Shown here: piece after piece, positions 1-9,744 of the stretch
Numbering within the stretch: the first letter of the stretch is position 1
Layout of the letters: every line of letters starts with the position of its first letter
Virus record (IMG/VR): IMGVR_UViG_3300010151_000043
Location: 1 to 38,215 of that record
DNA: 38,215 nt
Reading direction: 5' to 3' (one strand)
Source: a virus
Notes under the pieces: generated by a model
Seen by the model: only the letters and a program-made list of their open reading frames with translations
Told to the model about the DNA's origin: nothing
Databases searched by the model: none
Program-made: the position numbers and the translations under genes

Positions 1-2
1 AC

Positions 3-74
3 AGCCCATACCTCGCACAGGTGTCGTCCTGCAGGGTGACCCGAGACGACTGCCGGTTGGGAATCAGTTCATGA
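3..74 (+). CDS. C-terminal end of an upstream virion-region gene (5' truncated)
   Basis: An open frame enters from the left edge and ends at a TGA at 72-74, giving the last 23 residues (ending RLGISS). The stop overlaps the ATG at 71 in an ATGA arrangement, the same coupling used by many genes in this window, which is the main reason to believe it. Too little is left to identify the protein. By position it should belong to the plus-strand structural operon. Confidence 0.5.
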   Translation, partial: SPYLAQVSSCRVTRDDCRLGISS

Positions 75-286
75 TGGACATTGCCGAGGGGCTTTACCCC
101 CTGGGCGAGTCTCGCGAGCCCATCCGGCGACCTGAGGGGGCTGAGACAGGGGCAGAGTATCTAGAGCGGCTCCGGGGCATGGGCCTGTCGGATGAAGATG
201 TGCAGCGCCAGTTCGAGAGGTACATAAGACTCCGAAGTCCGCTCGGACCACGGCCTTCAACACTCGGACCACGGAGAGGGCGCTGA
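71..286 (+). CDS. small hypothetical protein, structural operon
   Basis: A 71-residue charged protein with an acidic N-terminal half (LSDEDVQRQFERYIRL looks helical) and a Pro/Arg-rich tail. The tail is encoded by a short direct repeat (CTCGGACCACGG twice near 240-275). The start is coupled to the upstream stop by ATGA; a second ATG lies directly after it. The next gene begins 2 nt downstream. No family is recognised. It could be a small chaperone or connector for the ejection proteins that follow, but nothing in the sequence proves this. Confidence 0.6.
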   Translation: MMDIAEGLYPLGESREPIRRPEGAETGAEYLERLRGMGLSDEDVQRQFERYIRLRSPLGPRPSTLGPRRGR

Positions 287-287
287 G

Positions 288-938
288 ATGGGAGCATTTA
301 CAATACCGGCGATTATCGCAGGAATCGCGGCGGCAGGGACGGCCGCTGCTCAGGGCATTGGGACAGCCGTCGAGGCAAACCGCCCAGAGAACCGGCTTGA
401 CGAGCGTGGGTGGCTCCAGCGGATGGGCATCGACGAGGCGAGGCGCGAGGCCCAGCGCAAGGCGCAAGGCACAATGGGGGCAATGAGGCGCGGTGTGCAG
501 CGGGTTGACCTGGGCCCAAGGGCGGGGTACCTGGTTGGCGATGTCGGGGCGGAGGCTGCAGAGGAGAGCATGCTCCCAGACTTCCGCCGGTTGATGGCGG
601 GCGAAGATCTGCGTGCGCGCCAGAAGCTTGGTGCAGCCGCTGGCTCTATGCTCGAGGAGCGGGGCGGCCTCCAGGCGGCTTCGGCCGGGCGATTGGGCGC
701 TGCTGGTAATGTTATGGCCGCGATTAACAAGGCGGCCGGTGGGTTTGCCAAGAAGGGGCTGGAGGGGACGGACCTTGAGGGCTTCCCCCTCGGGGAGGTC
801 TTGGCCGGAGTGTCTGGCGCCGGGTCCGCAGCGGGCCAGGGGGTCTTGGGAGGCCAGCGCCGTCGAGGCGCCCGGCGATTTAGCGACCAACCGCTCTTTG
901 GCGGCTCTAACTACGGCCTCTATGGCGGTGGGTACTAA
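288..938 (+). CDS. putative internal virion / DNA-ejection protein, small
   Basis: 216 residues. The first ~25 residues form an Ala/Gly/Ile hydrophobic stretch (PAIIAGIAAAGTAAAQGIG) typical of small phage ejection proteins that cross or line a membrane. It is followed by a basic helical region, another Gly/Ala-rich stretch (about 155-185) and a Gly/Tyr-rich tail ending YGLYGGGY. The family assignment is by composition and by position ahead of two much larger internal proteins, not by a diagnostic motif. It begins just after the preceding stop. Confidence 0.6.
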   Translation: MGAFTIPAIIAGIAAAGTAAAQGIGTAVEANRPENRLDERGWLQRMGIDEARREAQRKAQGTMGAMRRGVQRVDLGPRAGYLVGDVGAEAAEESMLPDFRRLMAGEDLRARQKLGAAAGSMLEERGGLQAASAGRLGAAGNVMAAINKAAGGFAKKGLEGTDLEGFPLGEVLAGVSGAGSAAGQGVLGGQRRRGARRFSDQPLFGGSNYGLYGGGY

Positions 939-958
939 CCTTTATCTAGGGGCTTGCT

Positions 959-3202
959 GTGGCTTGGGATGATGGACGACAGAGAAGGCGTGGCGGCTAT
1001 GAGGCTTACGCTGGCAGTTCTATGGCCCCCGAGCTCATCGAGGCTCAGGGGGTCGCGCCGCTGCTTAAGATCCCAGGGCAGATGGTGGAGCACGAGCGGA
1101 TGGCTCGAGGCCTTGCTCTTGATGAGGCGAAGTTCCGCGAAGACAAACTTCAGTCTGACAGAGAGTCCCTAGAGGCCCTCAGGGAGCTTGGCCTGTTTGG
1201 AGCTGGCGGGGCCGCTGCGGGAGCGCCCGGAACAGCGGGGGGCAGCGGCAGGCCAGCCATTGTTTCTCCCGGCCAAGTCTCTGGTCTTGGGCAGGGGATT
1301 GGGATGACCCGGCCCGAGGACCTCTCCGTCGAGCAGTTCGCACAAGACCCGGCCACTGTCGCGCGGGAGATGGAGCTCCAGAGGTCCTACGCCGACCTGC
1401 ACGCCCTGGAGCAGGCCAAGCTAGCTGACGTCGCCCGGCTTGAGGGGGGGGGCCCCTGGGGCACGGCGGACACAACGCAGGCTCTCATTCAGCAACTCGG
1501 CTTTTCCCCAGAGCGGGCCGCTAGGGCGGCGGCTCAGGTGACGGCAGGGGGGGAGACTCCTGCCCTAAGGGCGGCGAAGCGCCGGGCGAAGGCGAGGGGC
1601 GTAGAGGTTGGGCCAACGGCCTATAGGCGCGGACTTGGGGCTGAGGCAGAGAAGGCTGCTGCCCAACGAGGCGTTGTTGCCGAGGAGCTTCGACGGCTTG
1701 GGGTTGACATCCCGGAGGAGGACGCTGACGCCATTGCCAAGCAACTGGAGAGGTGGGGGATGCTCCCCGAGAGCCCCTACGCGGCCCTCCCAGAAGGAGG
1801 AAGACCCTCAACGTACGCGCAGGCCCTTGCAGTCGAGCAGACCCGTCCGATGGCGACTCTCCTGGAGGGCGGCTGGATGGGCAAGGAGGCCATGGAGCGC
1901 CTCCAGAAAATGCGGGCATACGAGCAAACGCTGCGGGCTCGCGGCGACGAGGCTGCGGCAAGAGAGTTCGAGGAGGTCCGAAAGGCTGCGACCGAGATGG
2001 AGGCCCGCGAGTACGAGATCTTCCGGAAGGGCATGTACAACACGGTCAAGGACTCCGTGGGCAAGCGGTGGGGCGACGAGAAGATCAACGACTTCATCGC
2101 TACCTACTGGGACAACGAGGACGCGGCGCAGGCGCAGCACGCGAAGTTGGCGGAGATCATCAAGCAAAGGATCGCAGTCAGCGCACACCACAGGCAGATC
2201 ACAGAAAATCAGAAAAACCAGCGAATCCTCGCAGATAGCCGTGCAAAGCAGCACCGGGAAATCGCGAACCGGAACTTCAACGAGAGGCTTGATTTTGCGA
2301 GTGCAGAGTTGGCCAAACAGAAGGAGGCCTACAAGGTCGCGGAGGAGGCGCACTTCGTCAAATTTGACAAGACTTGGGACTACACCGAAGCAGAGACGGC
2401 AGAGGAAGACGCGCTCTTTGCTCACGGAGAAGCGTTGGATGCCGCCGAAAGGGCGATTGATATTTACAGGGCAATGGCGATCTCGCCCGAGGGGACCATA
2501 ACGGGCCCCGCCGAACTGCCACCCCCCGAGGGCGGGAAGGGCAGGGAGGGGGCCCAGGCCCGAAAGAGCCTGGACAAGGCCCTTCAGGAGGTTGAGATCG
2601 TCTTTGAGGGCAGGACGACAAGTGTCCTGGGCATGATTCGTCCCGACGATTGGGTGGGAAAGATAGAGACTTCCGTTCCGGTCGCTGATGGTGAGGCCGC
2701 CCTCCGGAGCCTGGGCGGGAAGATTGACCCGCTTGCGCCCACAACCTCCAAGGTCCCAGCTGGGGGCACAGCCAGGCTGGGAACAAGGGACATTGAGACT
2801 GTTGCCGGATGGGCCCATCAAAACGGATTGTTCGACACCCCGGAAGGCGCCAAGGACTACATCAAAAGGCTATCTGCGGAAGATCAGCGCAAATTTGCCG
2901 CCGACCAGCAGAAGAACCTCGGGAGAAAAGACCTTGAACACACAAAAGGTCAGTACAAGGGGCCCAGGGGGAGCAAGAGAACGGGCGGGAAAGCCATCCC
3001 AGACGCCCCTGGCGGGAGGAGGGATTGGGAGAAGGCTCCGGACGAATACACCAGCAAGGCCGAGGCGAAGGCTTGGGCGGCTGGCTGGGAGAAGACGGTG
3101 GTTCAGGGTCAGCCTGGGCCTGAATCGACCACATGGAAGCGCGGCGATGGCATCTCGGACCACGCAACCATAATTGACATCTACGAGAACGCGCCGGATT
3201 AG
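959..3202 (+). CDS. putative internal virion protein with long coiled-coil section
   Basis: 747 residues starting at a GTG with a GGGG element a few bases upstream. The N-terminal ~120 residues are Gly/Ala rich. The central part (roughly residues 290-520) is a highly charged, Ala/Glu/Lys/Arg-rich helical region that looks like coiled coil. The C-terminus is Lys/Gly rich. No catalytic motif was found. Length, helical character and position between a small hydrophobic protein and a giant membrane-active protein fit the second of a set of podovirus-type ejection proteins. This is inference from context. Codon use matches the neighbours. Confidence 0.6.
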   Translation: MAWDDGRQRRRGGYEAYAGSSMAPELIEAQGVAPLLKIPGQMVEHERMARGLALDEAKFREDKLQSDRESLEALRELGLFGAGGAAAGAPGTAGGSGRPAIVSPGQVSGLGQGIGMTRPEDLSVEQFAQDPATVAREMELQRSYADLHALEQAKLADVARLEGGGPWGTADTTQALIQQLGFSPERAARAAAQVTAGGETPALRAAKRRAKARGVEVGPTAYRRGLGAEAEKAAAQRGVVAEELRRLGVDIPEEDADAIAKQLERWGMLPESPYAALPEGGRPSTYAQALAVEQTRPMATLLEGGWMGKEAMERLQKMRAYEQTLRARGDEAAAREFEEVRKAATEMEAREYEIFRKGMYNTVKDSVGKRWGDEKINDFIATYWDNEDAAQAQHAKLAEIIKQRIAVSAHHRQITENQKNQRILADSRAKQHREIANRNFNERLDFASAELAKQKEAYKVAEEAHFVKFDKTWDYTEAETAEEDALFAHGEALDAAERAIDIYRAMAISPEGTITGPAELPPPEGGKGREGAQARKSLDKALQEVEIVFEGRTTSVLGMIRPDDWVGKIETSVPVADGEAALRSLGGKIDPLAPTTSKVPAGGTARLGTRDIETVAGWAHQNGLFDTPEGAKDYIKRLSAEDQRKFAADQQKNLGRKDLEHTKGQYKGPRGSKRTGGKAIPDAPGGRRDWEKAPDEYTSKAEAKAWAAGWEKTVVQGQPGPESTTWKRGDGISDHATIIDIYENAPD

Positions 3203-3205
3203 CCC

Positions 3206-6200
3206 GTGGCTAGGTTCCTGACAAGAGAGGAGATCCTTGAGGAGGACCGCCTCAGGGGCGAAGAGGAGTGGGAGGAAGCCTCGCCGCTTGAGGAGGCTAC
3301 CTACCTCAGCAAGGAGGAGATCCTCGCTGAGGACGAGGCGCGTCAGACCAGGGAGTTTAAGCAGGCGTGGGCCAGGGGTTTTGTCTCCGAAGAGGGCGAG
3401 GTTGAGGCTGGCGTTGGGGGCGAGCCGCTCACAAGGGAGCAGATCCTTTACGAGGACAAGCTGAGCTCCGTCAAGCAGGACTACGAGGACTGGGATCGCC
3501 TCCGGGAAGAGCACAAGTACGCTGCAGAAGACGCGGCCTATGCCCAGGACCCCGCAAAGAAGTGGGAAGCCTACTCGAAAGCAAAGTACCTCGAGGACCG
3601 GATGGTTGGACTGGTCCCCAGCGGCGAGGACATCAACTACTTCCTCAAGACCAGGGGCGACCTCCCTGGCCACATGCCGGGAGAGAAGACCCCGTTCTAC
3701 AAGGGCGTCGACTGGGTGGACATGAGCACGTCCCCGGTCTCGAGGCCCGTCTTCTCCAAGATGCGAGCCGACGCTGACATCGACTACATGATTGGCATGG
3801 AGCCAGACGACAGAAAGGAGTGGCTCGACAACCTGCACCTCGACGACCCGCGACGGGATGTCATGTGGAGTATCCATGAGTCAATTGAGGCGACGGGGGA
3901 CGACAGAAGCCCGTACCTCACCGGAGGCGCATCCTTCAAGGCCAACGCCCTCCTCCTGGCTGGCCTTTACGAGACCCCCAACGCAGCAGACCCGTACGGT
4001 TACGGGGTGGCCAGTCCGTGGCAGCAGATCGCGCCGGGTGGGCAGATTGTTGGTGGCGGCGGGGCCACCAGCATGGACATCATCGCGAGGTATAACCGAG
4101 CTCGGATCAACCAATCGCTCGAGGAGCAGTTCAAGGATACGATTTTTGGGGTCAGCACAAGGCTCCCTACCAGCGTGGGGGACCTACTGGACCCCTCCTA
4201 CTACGAGGGGCTTGGGCTGTCGGCGCTCGCGGGGTGGGACAGAAAGTCCGTCCTAGACGCTGTCCACGAGTCCAGAAGCAAGGACTACCTCATTCCGATT
4301 GGCGAGTGGGCGGGGCTTGACGAGTCGATGGCCCAATTGAGCGAGCAGTACGGCTCCCCAATGGAGATGGGCAGGATTCCTGGGCAACTCTGGGGCCTGG
4401 GGGTTGAGTCCGCGTTCCAGGTGCCCGGTGCCCTCATTCCGGGGGGGAAGAACCCGGTGGAGATGTGGGAGCACAAGAAGGAGCAGTTTGCTGATGTCTG
4501 GTCTGGCGAAGCAGACCCCAGCGTAGGCTCCCTCTGGCCCACACTCTTCGCCACGATTGGCCCGGACTTGATCGTCCCGGTCTCGGGCATAGCGAGGACG
4601 CCAGGCGCCGTCGGCCGACTGACGAGGGCTGGGACTAGGTCCCTCGACGCCACAGCGACAGCAACCAGCAAACGACTCCTTCTAGACGCGGAGAAGTTGT
4701 CTGGCCCATCCGGCCTCAGTGATGAGGCGGTTGGGTACATCGTCGACATGACGAGGAACCACACTGAGACCGCCTATGATGTGATTGGCGGAAAGGCCCG
4801 AATGGGCCTTAGGGTTGACGAGGTTGTCGAGGTGGCTGAGGGTCGGAGGGCCCTTGGCGCTGGCGACTTGGCCTCGGTACGTGGAGCTGCAGCGGCAGAG
4901 GAGAAGGCCGCGAGGGCGGCCGGGCGTGTCCCCCTGACGGCGGATGAGGCGGTTGAGGAGGTCGTTCTGTCCTTCGGCAGGCCCGGGAAGCCGAAGCTTG
5001 GGCCACGAGTCAGGCTCCCGCCGCAGAAGACTCCGCTCGTCCCAGTCCACATCAGCCTGGACGAAGCCCTGACCGTCACGAAGGGGGACGGTGGGAAGTT
5101 CGTCGTCCGTTTCCACCCGGAGAAGGCGGACGTCCTCTACGCCTCAGACAAGGCAGCCAGGGCGGCGACCGCGAAGGCGGTGACGGCGAAACTCACAAAG
5201 GGCGGGAAGAAGCAGGTCGACGGGGCCCTGGCGTCCTGGTCGAAGAAAACCGGACAAGCCGCTGGAAAGGTCCCCGAGGCGCGGTTGTTTGCGGAACTAG
5301 CGGACAGCGGTGTCGGCCTAAAGGTTGCCCTCGCTGGGGCCCTCATTGGTGGCGGGTCGGGCTACTTCTCTGCCCCGGATGACCCTGAGCTCACGTCGAA
5401 GTGGAAGCGGGCAATGGTTGGCATGGCTGCCGGTGCTGGGATCTTCGGCGGGGTGAGGCAGATTCCGAATGTCCTCGACCGGACGGGTCGTGGCGTTGCC
5501 CATGTCAGTTTCAAGCTTGGCTTTGGTAGCCCCATTCGGTACGCGGAGGGCTTCCGGAGGGCGATGCCTGGGTTCAAGAACATGAGGCCCTGGGCAAAGA
5601 ACATCGGGAGTGCTGAGGCGGAGAACTGGGTTCCCCTGACCCTGAAGGATGCGATGGGGATCACAGCCTGGGAGCGCTTCCGCTTCCTGAACAGGAAGAA
5701 GGGCTGGACCGAAGCAAGGCTAATGTCAGAAGCCCAAGAGGCTGTCGGCAAGGCTTTTGCCCGTTGGGGTGGCGGTGGCAGTTCCGAGGAGCGAAAGATC
5801 CTCACCGACCTCCTTGAGGTGATGGGGCACTCGTCAAAGTCTGCGGACGACGCCATGGAACTCATGGAGGCGCTCATGGCACATGTCGGGCGCATCATGC
5901 ACTACACGTCAAGGTCTCCCCGTGGGGTCGCGCCAACCATGGCTCGGGCGAGAAGAACTGCGGCAGGCAAGACGGAGGGTGAGAAGCTTGTCGCTGGACA
6001 GAAGGCCAGACGGGCTGTGGGCAGGAGGGCCCGCCTTGACAAGCAAACGCAGGCTGCGTCGGACGCCCTGCGGCGGGCGCTTAACATGGCGTCAGAAAAG
6101 CCGAACTGGAAGCTTCTTGAGGAGGGCACGGCTTACGACACGGTGACGGACGCCCTGAGGAAGGCAGACGCCATCCGAGCCCTCCTTCGTCAGGTCCTCG

Positions 6201-9200
6201 GGGCGGCAGACCCAGCTGAGTTGAGTGCGCTGAGGAAGTTGACTAGGGACTTTGACCACATGACCTCCAAGCTGAGGTCGCTGTGGCAAGAGCCGTCGTT
6301 CAAGAACGACCTGAACCTCCTGACTCCCGCAGAAGCAAGGAATGCGGCCCGGCTGTGGAGGGATGGGGTTCGTGGGTTTGACGACCCAGGGTTTGCCAAA
6401 CTGAGCAAAAAGGCACAGCGGTCGTTCATGGCGATCCGGTCGTTCTTTGATGACCTGTACGAGCGGCTTGTTGCCCACGGGGCGTTTGGCCCCGGTGGGC
6501 GGACCCGTCAGCAGTTCCTCGAGGAGATGGGCCTCGGCGGTTACGTCCACCACATGCTCTCAAAGAGGGGCATCAAAGCTGTCGACGAATTCAAGAAGAT
6601 GCTGGTTAGGGACTTTGGGGGCATAGACATCGACAGCGTCTTGCCCGCGGCAATGAGGCGAGCGATGACCGGCTCGGTCAAGCACGCCAACGCCTCCTTC
6701 CGAAACGAGCTCGCCCTGATGGGGCTCAACGCGGAGCGGACGAAGGCGAAGATGCTCCCGTTTGATGACGTCGAAAGCGCAATGAAGGAACTTGGTGAGG
6801 GTGCCTTCGCGGAATTCAGAAAGGCCCATGGCCTTGACGATGTCATGTATTTCGAGGCGGACGCGGCGAAGATCATGACCCGCTACTCGGACAAGGTGAA
6901 CCACTGGGCCTCGAACATGCGCTGGCTCGAGACCATCAAGGAGATATTCCCCGAGGGCGAGCGGCTCGCGGGCCTGGCTGCCAGGGGGGGGCTGGACCCG
7001 GCCACGAAGCTCCCGTGGCGGGTGGTTGCGGACCAGAGGGCCGCAGAGCTCGGGTTCAGGCGAGTTGACGGTGTTCGCTATCTCCGCTCCGTGTTTGGCG
7101 ATGAGCACACCGCAGTCTTTGCGAAGCACCACGAGGAGATCCGGAAAGTTCTTGAGACGGCTGATCCGAGCGCCCGCGGGGCAGCTCTGCAGAAGTTGCT
7201 CCTAAAGCTTGGCCTGAACCTCGATGATGCGATTGTCGAGGGTGGCCAGAAGTTGCTTGCCAGGGACCTCTACCTGCCCCACGTCCACGCAGACACCCTT
7301 GAGTACCTTGGCAAGAGCACCCTGAGGGAGTGGGCAAACGGGAGCCCTGCCTTTGAGGCCGTTCTGGGCAGTTACGACGCGGTCACGAACCTATTCAAAG
7401 TGGCAACGACTTTGTGGGCTCCAGCCTTCCACGGGAGGAATTTCATCAGCAACGTGGTCACAAACACGATGACCCATGGGATGGCTGCTGTTGCCCCAGC
7501 GAATCAAATCGACTCCCTATACATCATGAGGGCCCCAGACTACGCGCCGTACACCCTGGTTAAGCGAGACCCGGTGACCGGGAACACAACGGAGGTCACA
7601 AAGACGGTTGGTGCTTGGAAAGACGAGATGCGGGCGAAGGGTATCGTGATGGACAACCTGGACCTCTCGGACCAGGTCAAGGCCACCGGGAAGTCTAACT
7701 ACCTGCGATTTAGCCTACTCGAGCGCGTGGCCGAAGAGGGCCCGCGTCCGATGGTGGAGTCTGCTGCCGGGAGGCGGCGGGTTGCCGTGTTTGGCCAGGG
7801 CTTGCATGGGCTTAGGCTCAGGACTCCGGCGTATACGGCCGGCGCGGGCACCGCTTTGGGGGGAATTGCCGGTTACTCGATGTCCGACCCAGGAGACCGG
7901 CTGACTGGTACTTTTGCCGGGATGTTCCTCGGTGGGATTGGCGGGGTTGGCGTTGGCGGCATCACAGAGATGTTTGTGAAGGGCCCAGCCGCTGCCGCCA
8001 AGTTCGCGGTTGGTCAGGCTGATGCCGCGAAAAAGGGGTTGGTCTACGCCCCGGAGGCCATGCCCGTTGGGTTCAGTCAGTATCGGGCAAACGCTAAGCT
8101 CGCTATGTCTGCTGCCTTTGACGAGTGGCTCGACATCGTTGGGGGGACCAAGGCGAACGGCTTCATGGGGGCGATGACCTCCGGGCTGGCCGCCATCGCG
8201 AAGTCCGAGACCGGTCGGGTGGGCGTTGTTGGTGGCATCGCTGGTGCGCTTGGTGGGGAGTGGCTATCTACGGCTGACGAGAACAGGCATCTCAACGCGC
8301 TCAAGTGGGGCATGGTGGGGGCCCTTGGAATGGGTGGGTTACGGGTCCTTGGAGACCCCGCCTTTGTCATCGCTGGCGGGATGGGCCGGAAGATCGAAGA
8401 GCAGGCGAAGGTCGTGAACTACCTCGCCGGGCTGAAGAAGGGGATGAGTTCGGACGAGGCTGCCAAGATCGTCCACAAGACCCTGTTCGACTACAACGAC
8501 TTGACCCACTTTGAGCGACACGTCCTTCGTCGCGTCTTCCCCTTCTATACCTGGTCGTCAAAGAACGCGACGGAGCTTCAGCCTTTCCTGCTTACCGAGC
8601 GCCCCCTCTCATACTCCGTGCTGGCCAAGGTCCTCGACGCGGCGGATGGCGACTTCAGTGCCAAGCAGGACGTGAACATGCTCCAGGACCACATGAGGTA
8701 CCGAGTGGTGCTGAATGCGGGCCTTGGGCGGATCGTCGCGGGTATCGGGCTCCCGATGGAAGATGCGATGGAGTTGCTGAAGTTCCGGGAGACCGAGTTG
8801 ACCGGGGACAAGATCGTTCCCACCGGCCTAATCGGCCGGATGCACCCTGGGATAGGCCTCCTCTACAAGTTCATCTCAGGCACAGACCCCTACTACAACG
8901 TCGAGCTCGACCGGGTCCGGTCCGCTCGAGATGTTCGGTTCTTGCCGCCGTGGATCCAGAGGTGGGTTGGGTATGCGGAGATCGAAGACGTTGACCCCGA
9001 CGGGAACAAGTTCATCCGATACGAGGTCGGGCACTTCCCCACCAAGAGTCTGCGGCCGGGGCAGGGAGCGAACATTGGCGCGCGAAAGCTTGCGCTGCTC
9101 CGGGCCTTCCCGGCCTGGAGAATCGTGTCAGAGTGGACGAAGCTCGTCACCGACACCTTCATGACGGGGGTTCGGGGCGAGTCTGGTGTGGAGGCTACTG

Positions 9201-9433
9201 GGACCGAGAGGTTCTTTGCCCTGACCACGGGCACGAAGCCATACGCGGTTGACTGGGACCGCCTTGAGCGCTGGGCTTACTATGAGTTCGACGAGCGCCT
9301 CGGGGCAGAACTCAACCGCGACCGAAAGCAGATAGACATCAGCGTACTGCTGAAGACGCCATACAATCGCGAAGACACTCAGATGCTTATCGACATGGGC
9401 ATGATCGAAGAGCCAGAGGATTGGTATCCCTGA
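3206..9433 (+). CDS. giant (2075 aa) internal virion / polyvalent-type protein with glycine-zipper membrane hairpins
   Basis: Starts at GTG 3206, 3 nt after the previous stop and without a clear Shine-Dalgarno, so probably translationally coupled. The N-terminus has three copies of an L[TS]xE(E/Q)ILxED motif at residues ~5-14, 34-43 and 75-84, which could be repeated docking peptides. Three Gly/Ala-rich double segments, each joined by a short polar linker, lie near residues 706-750, 1540-1590 and 1670-1712. They look like glycine-zipper membrane hairpins. A late motif (FDYNDLTHFERHVLRRVFPF then YTW, ~1761-1787) is of the type seen near the C-terminus of large polyvalent phage proteins, preceded by WAPAFHGRNFISN. 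It is probably ejected with the DNA to form a channel across the host envelope. No transglycosylase or polymerase motif was recognised. Confidence 0.7.
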   Translation: MARFLTREEILEEDRLRGEEEWEEASPLEEATYLSKEEILAEDEARQTREFKQAWARGFVSEEGEVEAGVGGEPLTREQILYEDKLSSVKQDYEDWDRLREEHKYAAEDAAYAQDPAKKWEAYSKAKYLEDRMVGLVPSGEDINYFLKTRGDLPGHMPGEKTPFYKGVDWVDMSTSPVSRPVFSKMRADADIDYMIGMEPDDRKEWLDNLHLDDPRRDVMWSIHESIEATGDDRSPYLTGGASFKANALLLAGLYETPNAADPYGYGVASPWQQIAPGGQIVGGGGATSMDIIARYNRARINQSLEEQFKDTIFGVSTRLPTSVGDLLDPSYYEGLGLSALAGWDRKSVLDAVHESRSKDYLIPIGEWAGLDESMAQLSEQYGSPMEMGRIPGQLWGLGVESAFQVPGALIPGGKNPVEMWEHKKEQFADVWSGEADPSVGSLWPTLFATIGPDLIVPVSGIARTPGAVGRLTRAGTRSLDATATATSKRLLLDAEKLSGPSGLSDEAVGYIVDMTRNHTETAYDVIGGKARMGLRVDEVVEVAEGRRALGAGDLASVRGAAAAEEKAARAAGRVPLTADEAVEEVVLSFGRPGKPKLGPRVRLPPQKTPLVPVHISLDEALTVTKGDGGKFVVRFHPEKADVLYASDKAARAATAKAVTAKLTKGGKKQVDGALASWSKKTGQAAGKVPEARLFAELADSGVGLKVALAGALIGGGSGYFSAPDDPELTSKWKRAMVGMAAGAGIFGGVRQIPNVLDRTGRGVAHVSFKLGFGSPIRYAEGFRRAMPGFKNMRPWAKNIGSAEAENWVPLTLKDAMGITAWERFRFLNRKKGWTEARLMSEAQEAVGKAFARWGGGGSSEERKILTDLLEVMGHSSKSADDAMELMEALMAHVGRIMHYTSRSPRGVAPTMARARRTAAGKTEGEKLVAGQKARRAVGRRARLDKQTQAASDALRRALNMASEKPNWKLLEEGTAYDTVTDALRKADAIRALLRQVLGAADPAELSALRKLTRDFDHMTSKLRSLWQEPSFKNDLNLLTPAEARNAARLWRDGVRGFDDPGFAKLSKKAQRSFMAIRSFFDDLYERLVAHGAFGPGGRTRQQFLEEMGLGGYVHHMLSKRGIKAVDEFKKMLVRDFGGIDIDSVLPAAMRRAMTGSVKHANASFRNELALMGLNAERTKAKMLPFDDVESAMKELGEGAFAEFRKAHGLDDVMYFEADAAKIMTRYSDKVNHWASNMRWLETIKEIFPEGERLAGLAARGGLDPATKLPWRVVADQRAAELGFRRVDGVRYLRSVFGDEHTAVFAKHHEEIRKVLETADPSARGAALQKLLLKLGLNLDDAIVEGGQKLLARDLYLPHVHADTLEYLGKSTLREWANGSPAFEAVLGSYDAVTNLFKVATTLWAPAFHGRNFISNVVTNTMTHGMAAVAPANQIDSLYIMRAPDYAPYTLVKRDPVTGNTTEVTKTVGAWKDEMRAKGIVMDNLDLSDQVKATGKSNYLRFSLLERVAEEGPRPMVESAAGRRRVAVFGQGLHGLRLRTPAYTAGAGTALGGIAGYSMSDPGDRLTGTFAGMFLGGIGGVGVGGITEMFVKGPAAAAKFAVGQADAAKKGLVYAPEAMPVGFSQYRANAKLAMSAAFDEWLDIVGGTKANGFMGAMTSGLAAIAKSETGRVGVVGGIAGALGGEWLSTADENRHLNALKWGMVGALGMGGLRVLGDPAFVIAGGMGRKIEEQAKVVNYLAGLKKGMSSDEAAKIVHKTLFDYNDLTHFERHVLRRVFPFYTWSSKNATELQPFLLTERPLSYSVLAKVLDAADGDFSAKQDVNMLQDHMRYRVVLNAGLGRIVAGIGLPMEDAMELLKFRETELTGDKIVPTGLIGRMHPGIGLLYKFISGTDPYYNVELDRVRSARDVRFLPPWIQRWVGYAEIEDVDPDGNKFIRYEVGHFPTKSLRPGQGANIGARKLALLRAFPAWRIVSEWTKLVTDTFMTGVRGESGVEATGTERFFALTTGTKPYAVDWDRLERWAYYEFDERLGAELNRDRKQIDISVLLKTPYNREDTQMLIDMGMIEEPEDWYP

Positions 9434-9744
9434 TGCCCACAGACCACAAGAGATTCAAGCGGAGGCGGCCCCAGGACAGCAAGAGCCCCGAGCCAACGAT
9501 TATCCAGGGGATCTCACCGAACATTTCGGTTGGAGTAACTGGAGACATTGAGGCGGAAGATCCGGACGGTAACCGGTCCAAGCTATCCACAGCTCGCCTC
9601 AAAGAGGACGGCCTACTTACCTCGGACCTATCAGCGCAAGACTTGCTAAAAGAAGTCCTGTATGAATTGAAACACATCCGATTGCACCTCGAGGCGCTTT
9701 CGGGGGAAGATCTCAGAGGAGACGTTGACTATGCAGATCAATGA
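9433..9744 (+). CDS. small hypothetical virion-region protein
   Basis: 103 residues from ATG 9433, whose A is shared with the stop of the giant gene (TGATG). Basic N-terminus (HKRFKRRRPQ), then a polar middle and a helical C-terminus (SAQDLLKEVLYELKHIRLHLEAL) that could form a coiled coil. An in-frame earlier start lies inside the giant gene and is less likely. It overlaps the next gene by 14 nt. No family recognised. A small adaptor or assembly factor would fit the position. Confidence 0.6.
   Translation: MPTDHKRFKRRRPQDSKSPEPTIIQGISPNISVGVTGDIEAEDPDGNRSKLSTARLKEDGLLTSDLSAQDLLKEVLYELKHIRLHLEALSGEDLRGDVDYADQ

Noticed and set aside
1808-3877. Large minus-strand frames opposite the virion genes
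   Set aside because: They mirror the codon bias of GC-rich plus-strand genes, have no ribosome-binding sites and show Leu/Val/Arg-rich antisense composition.
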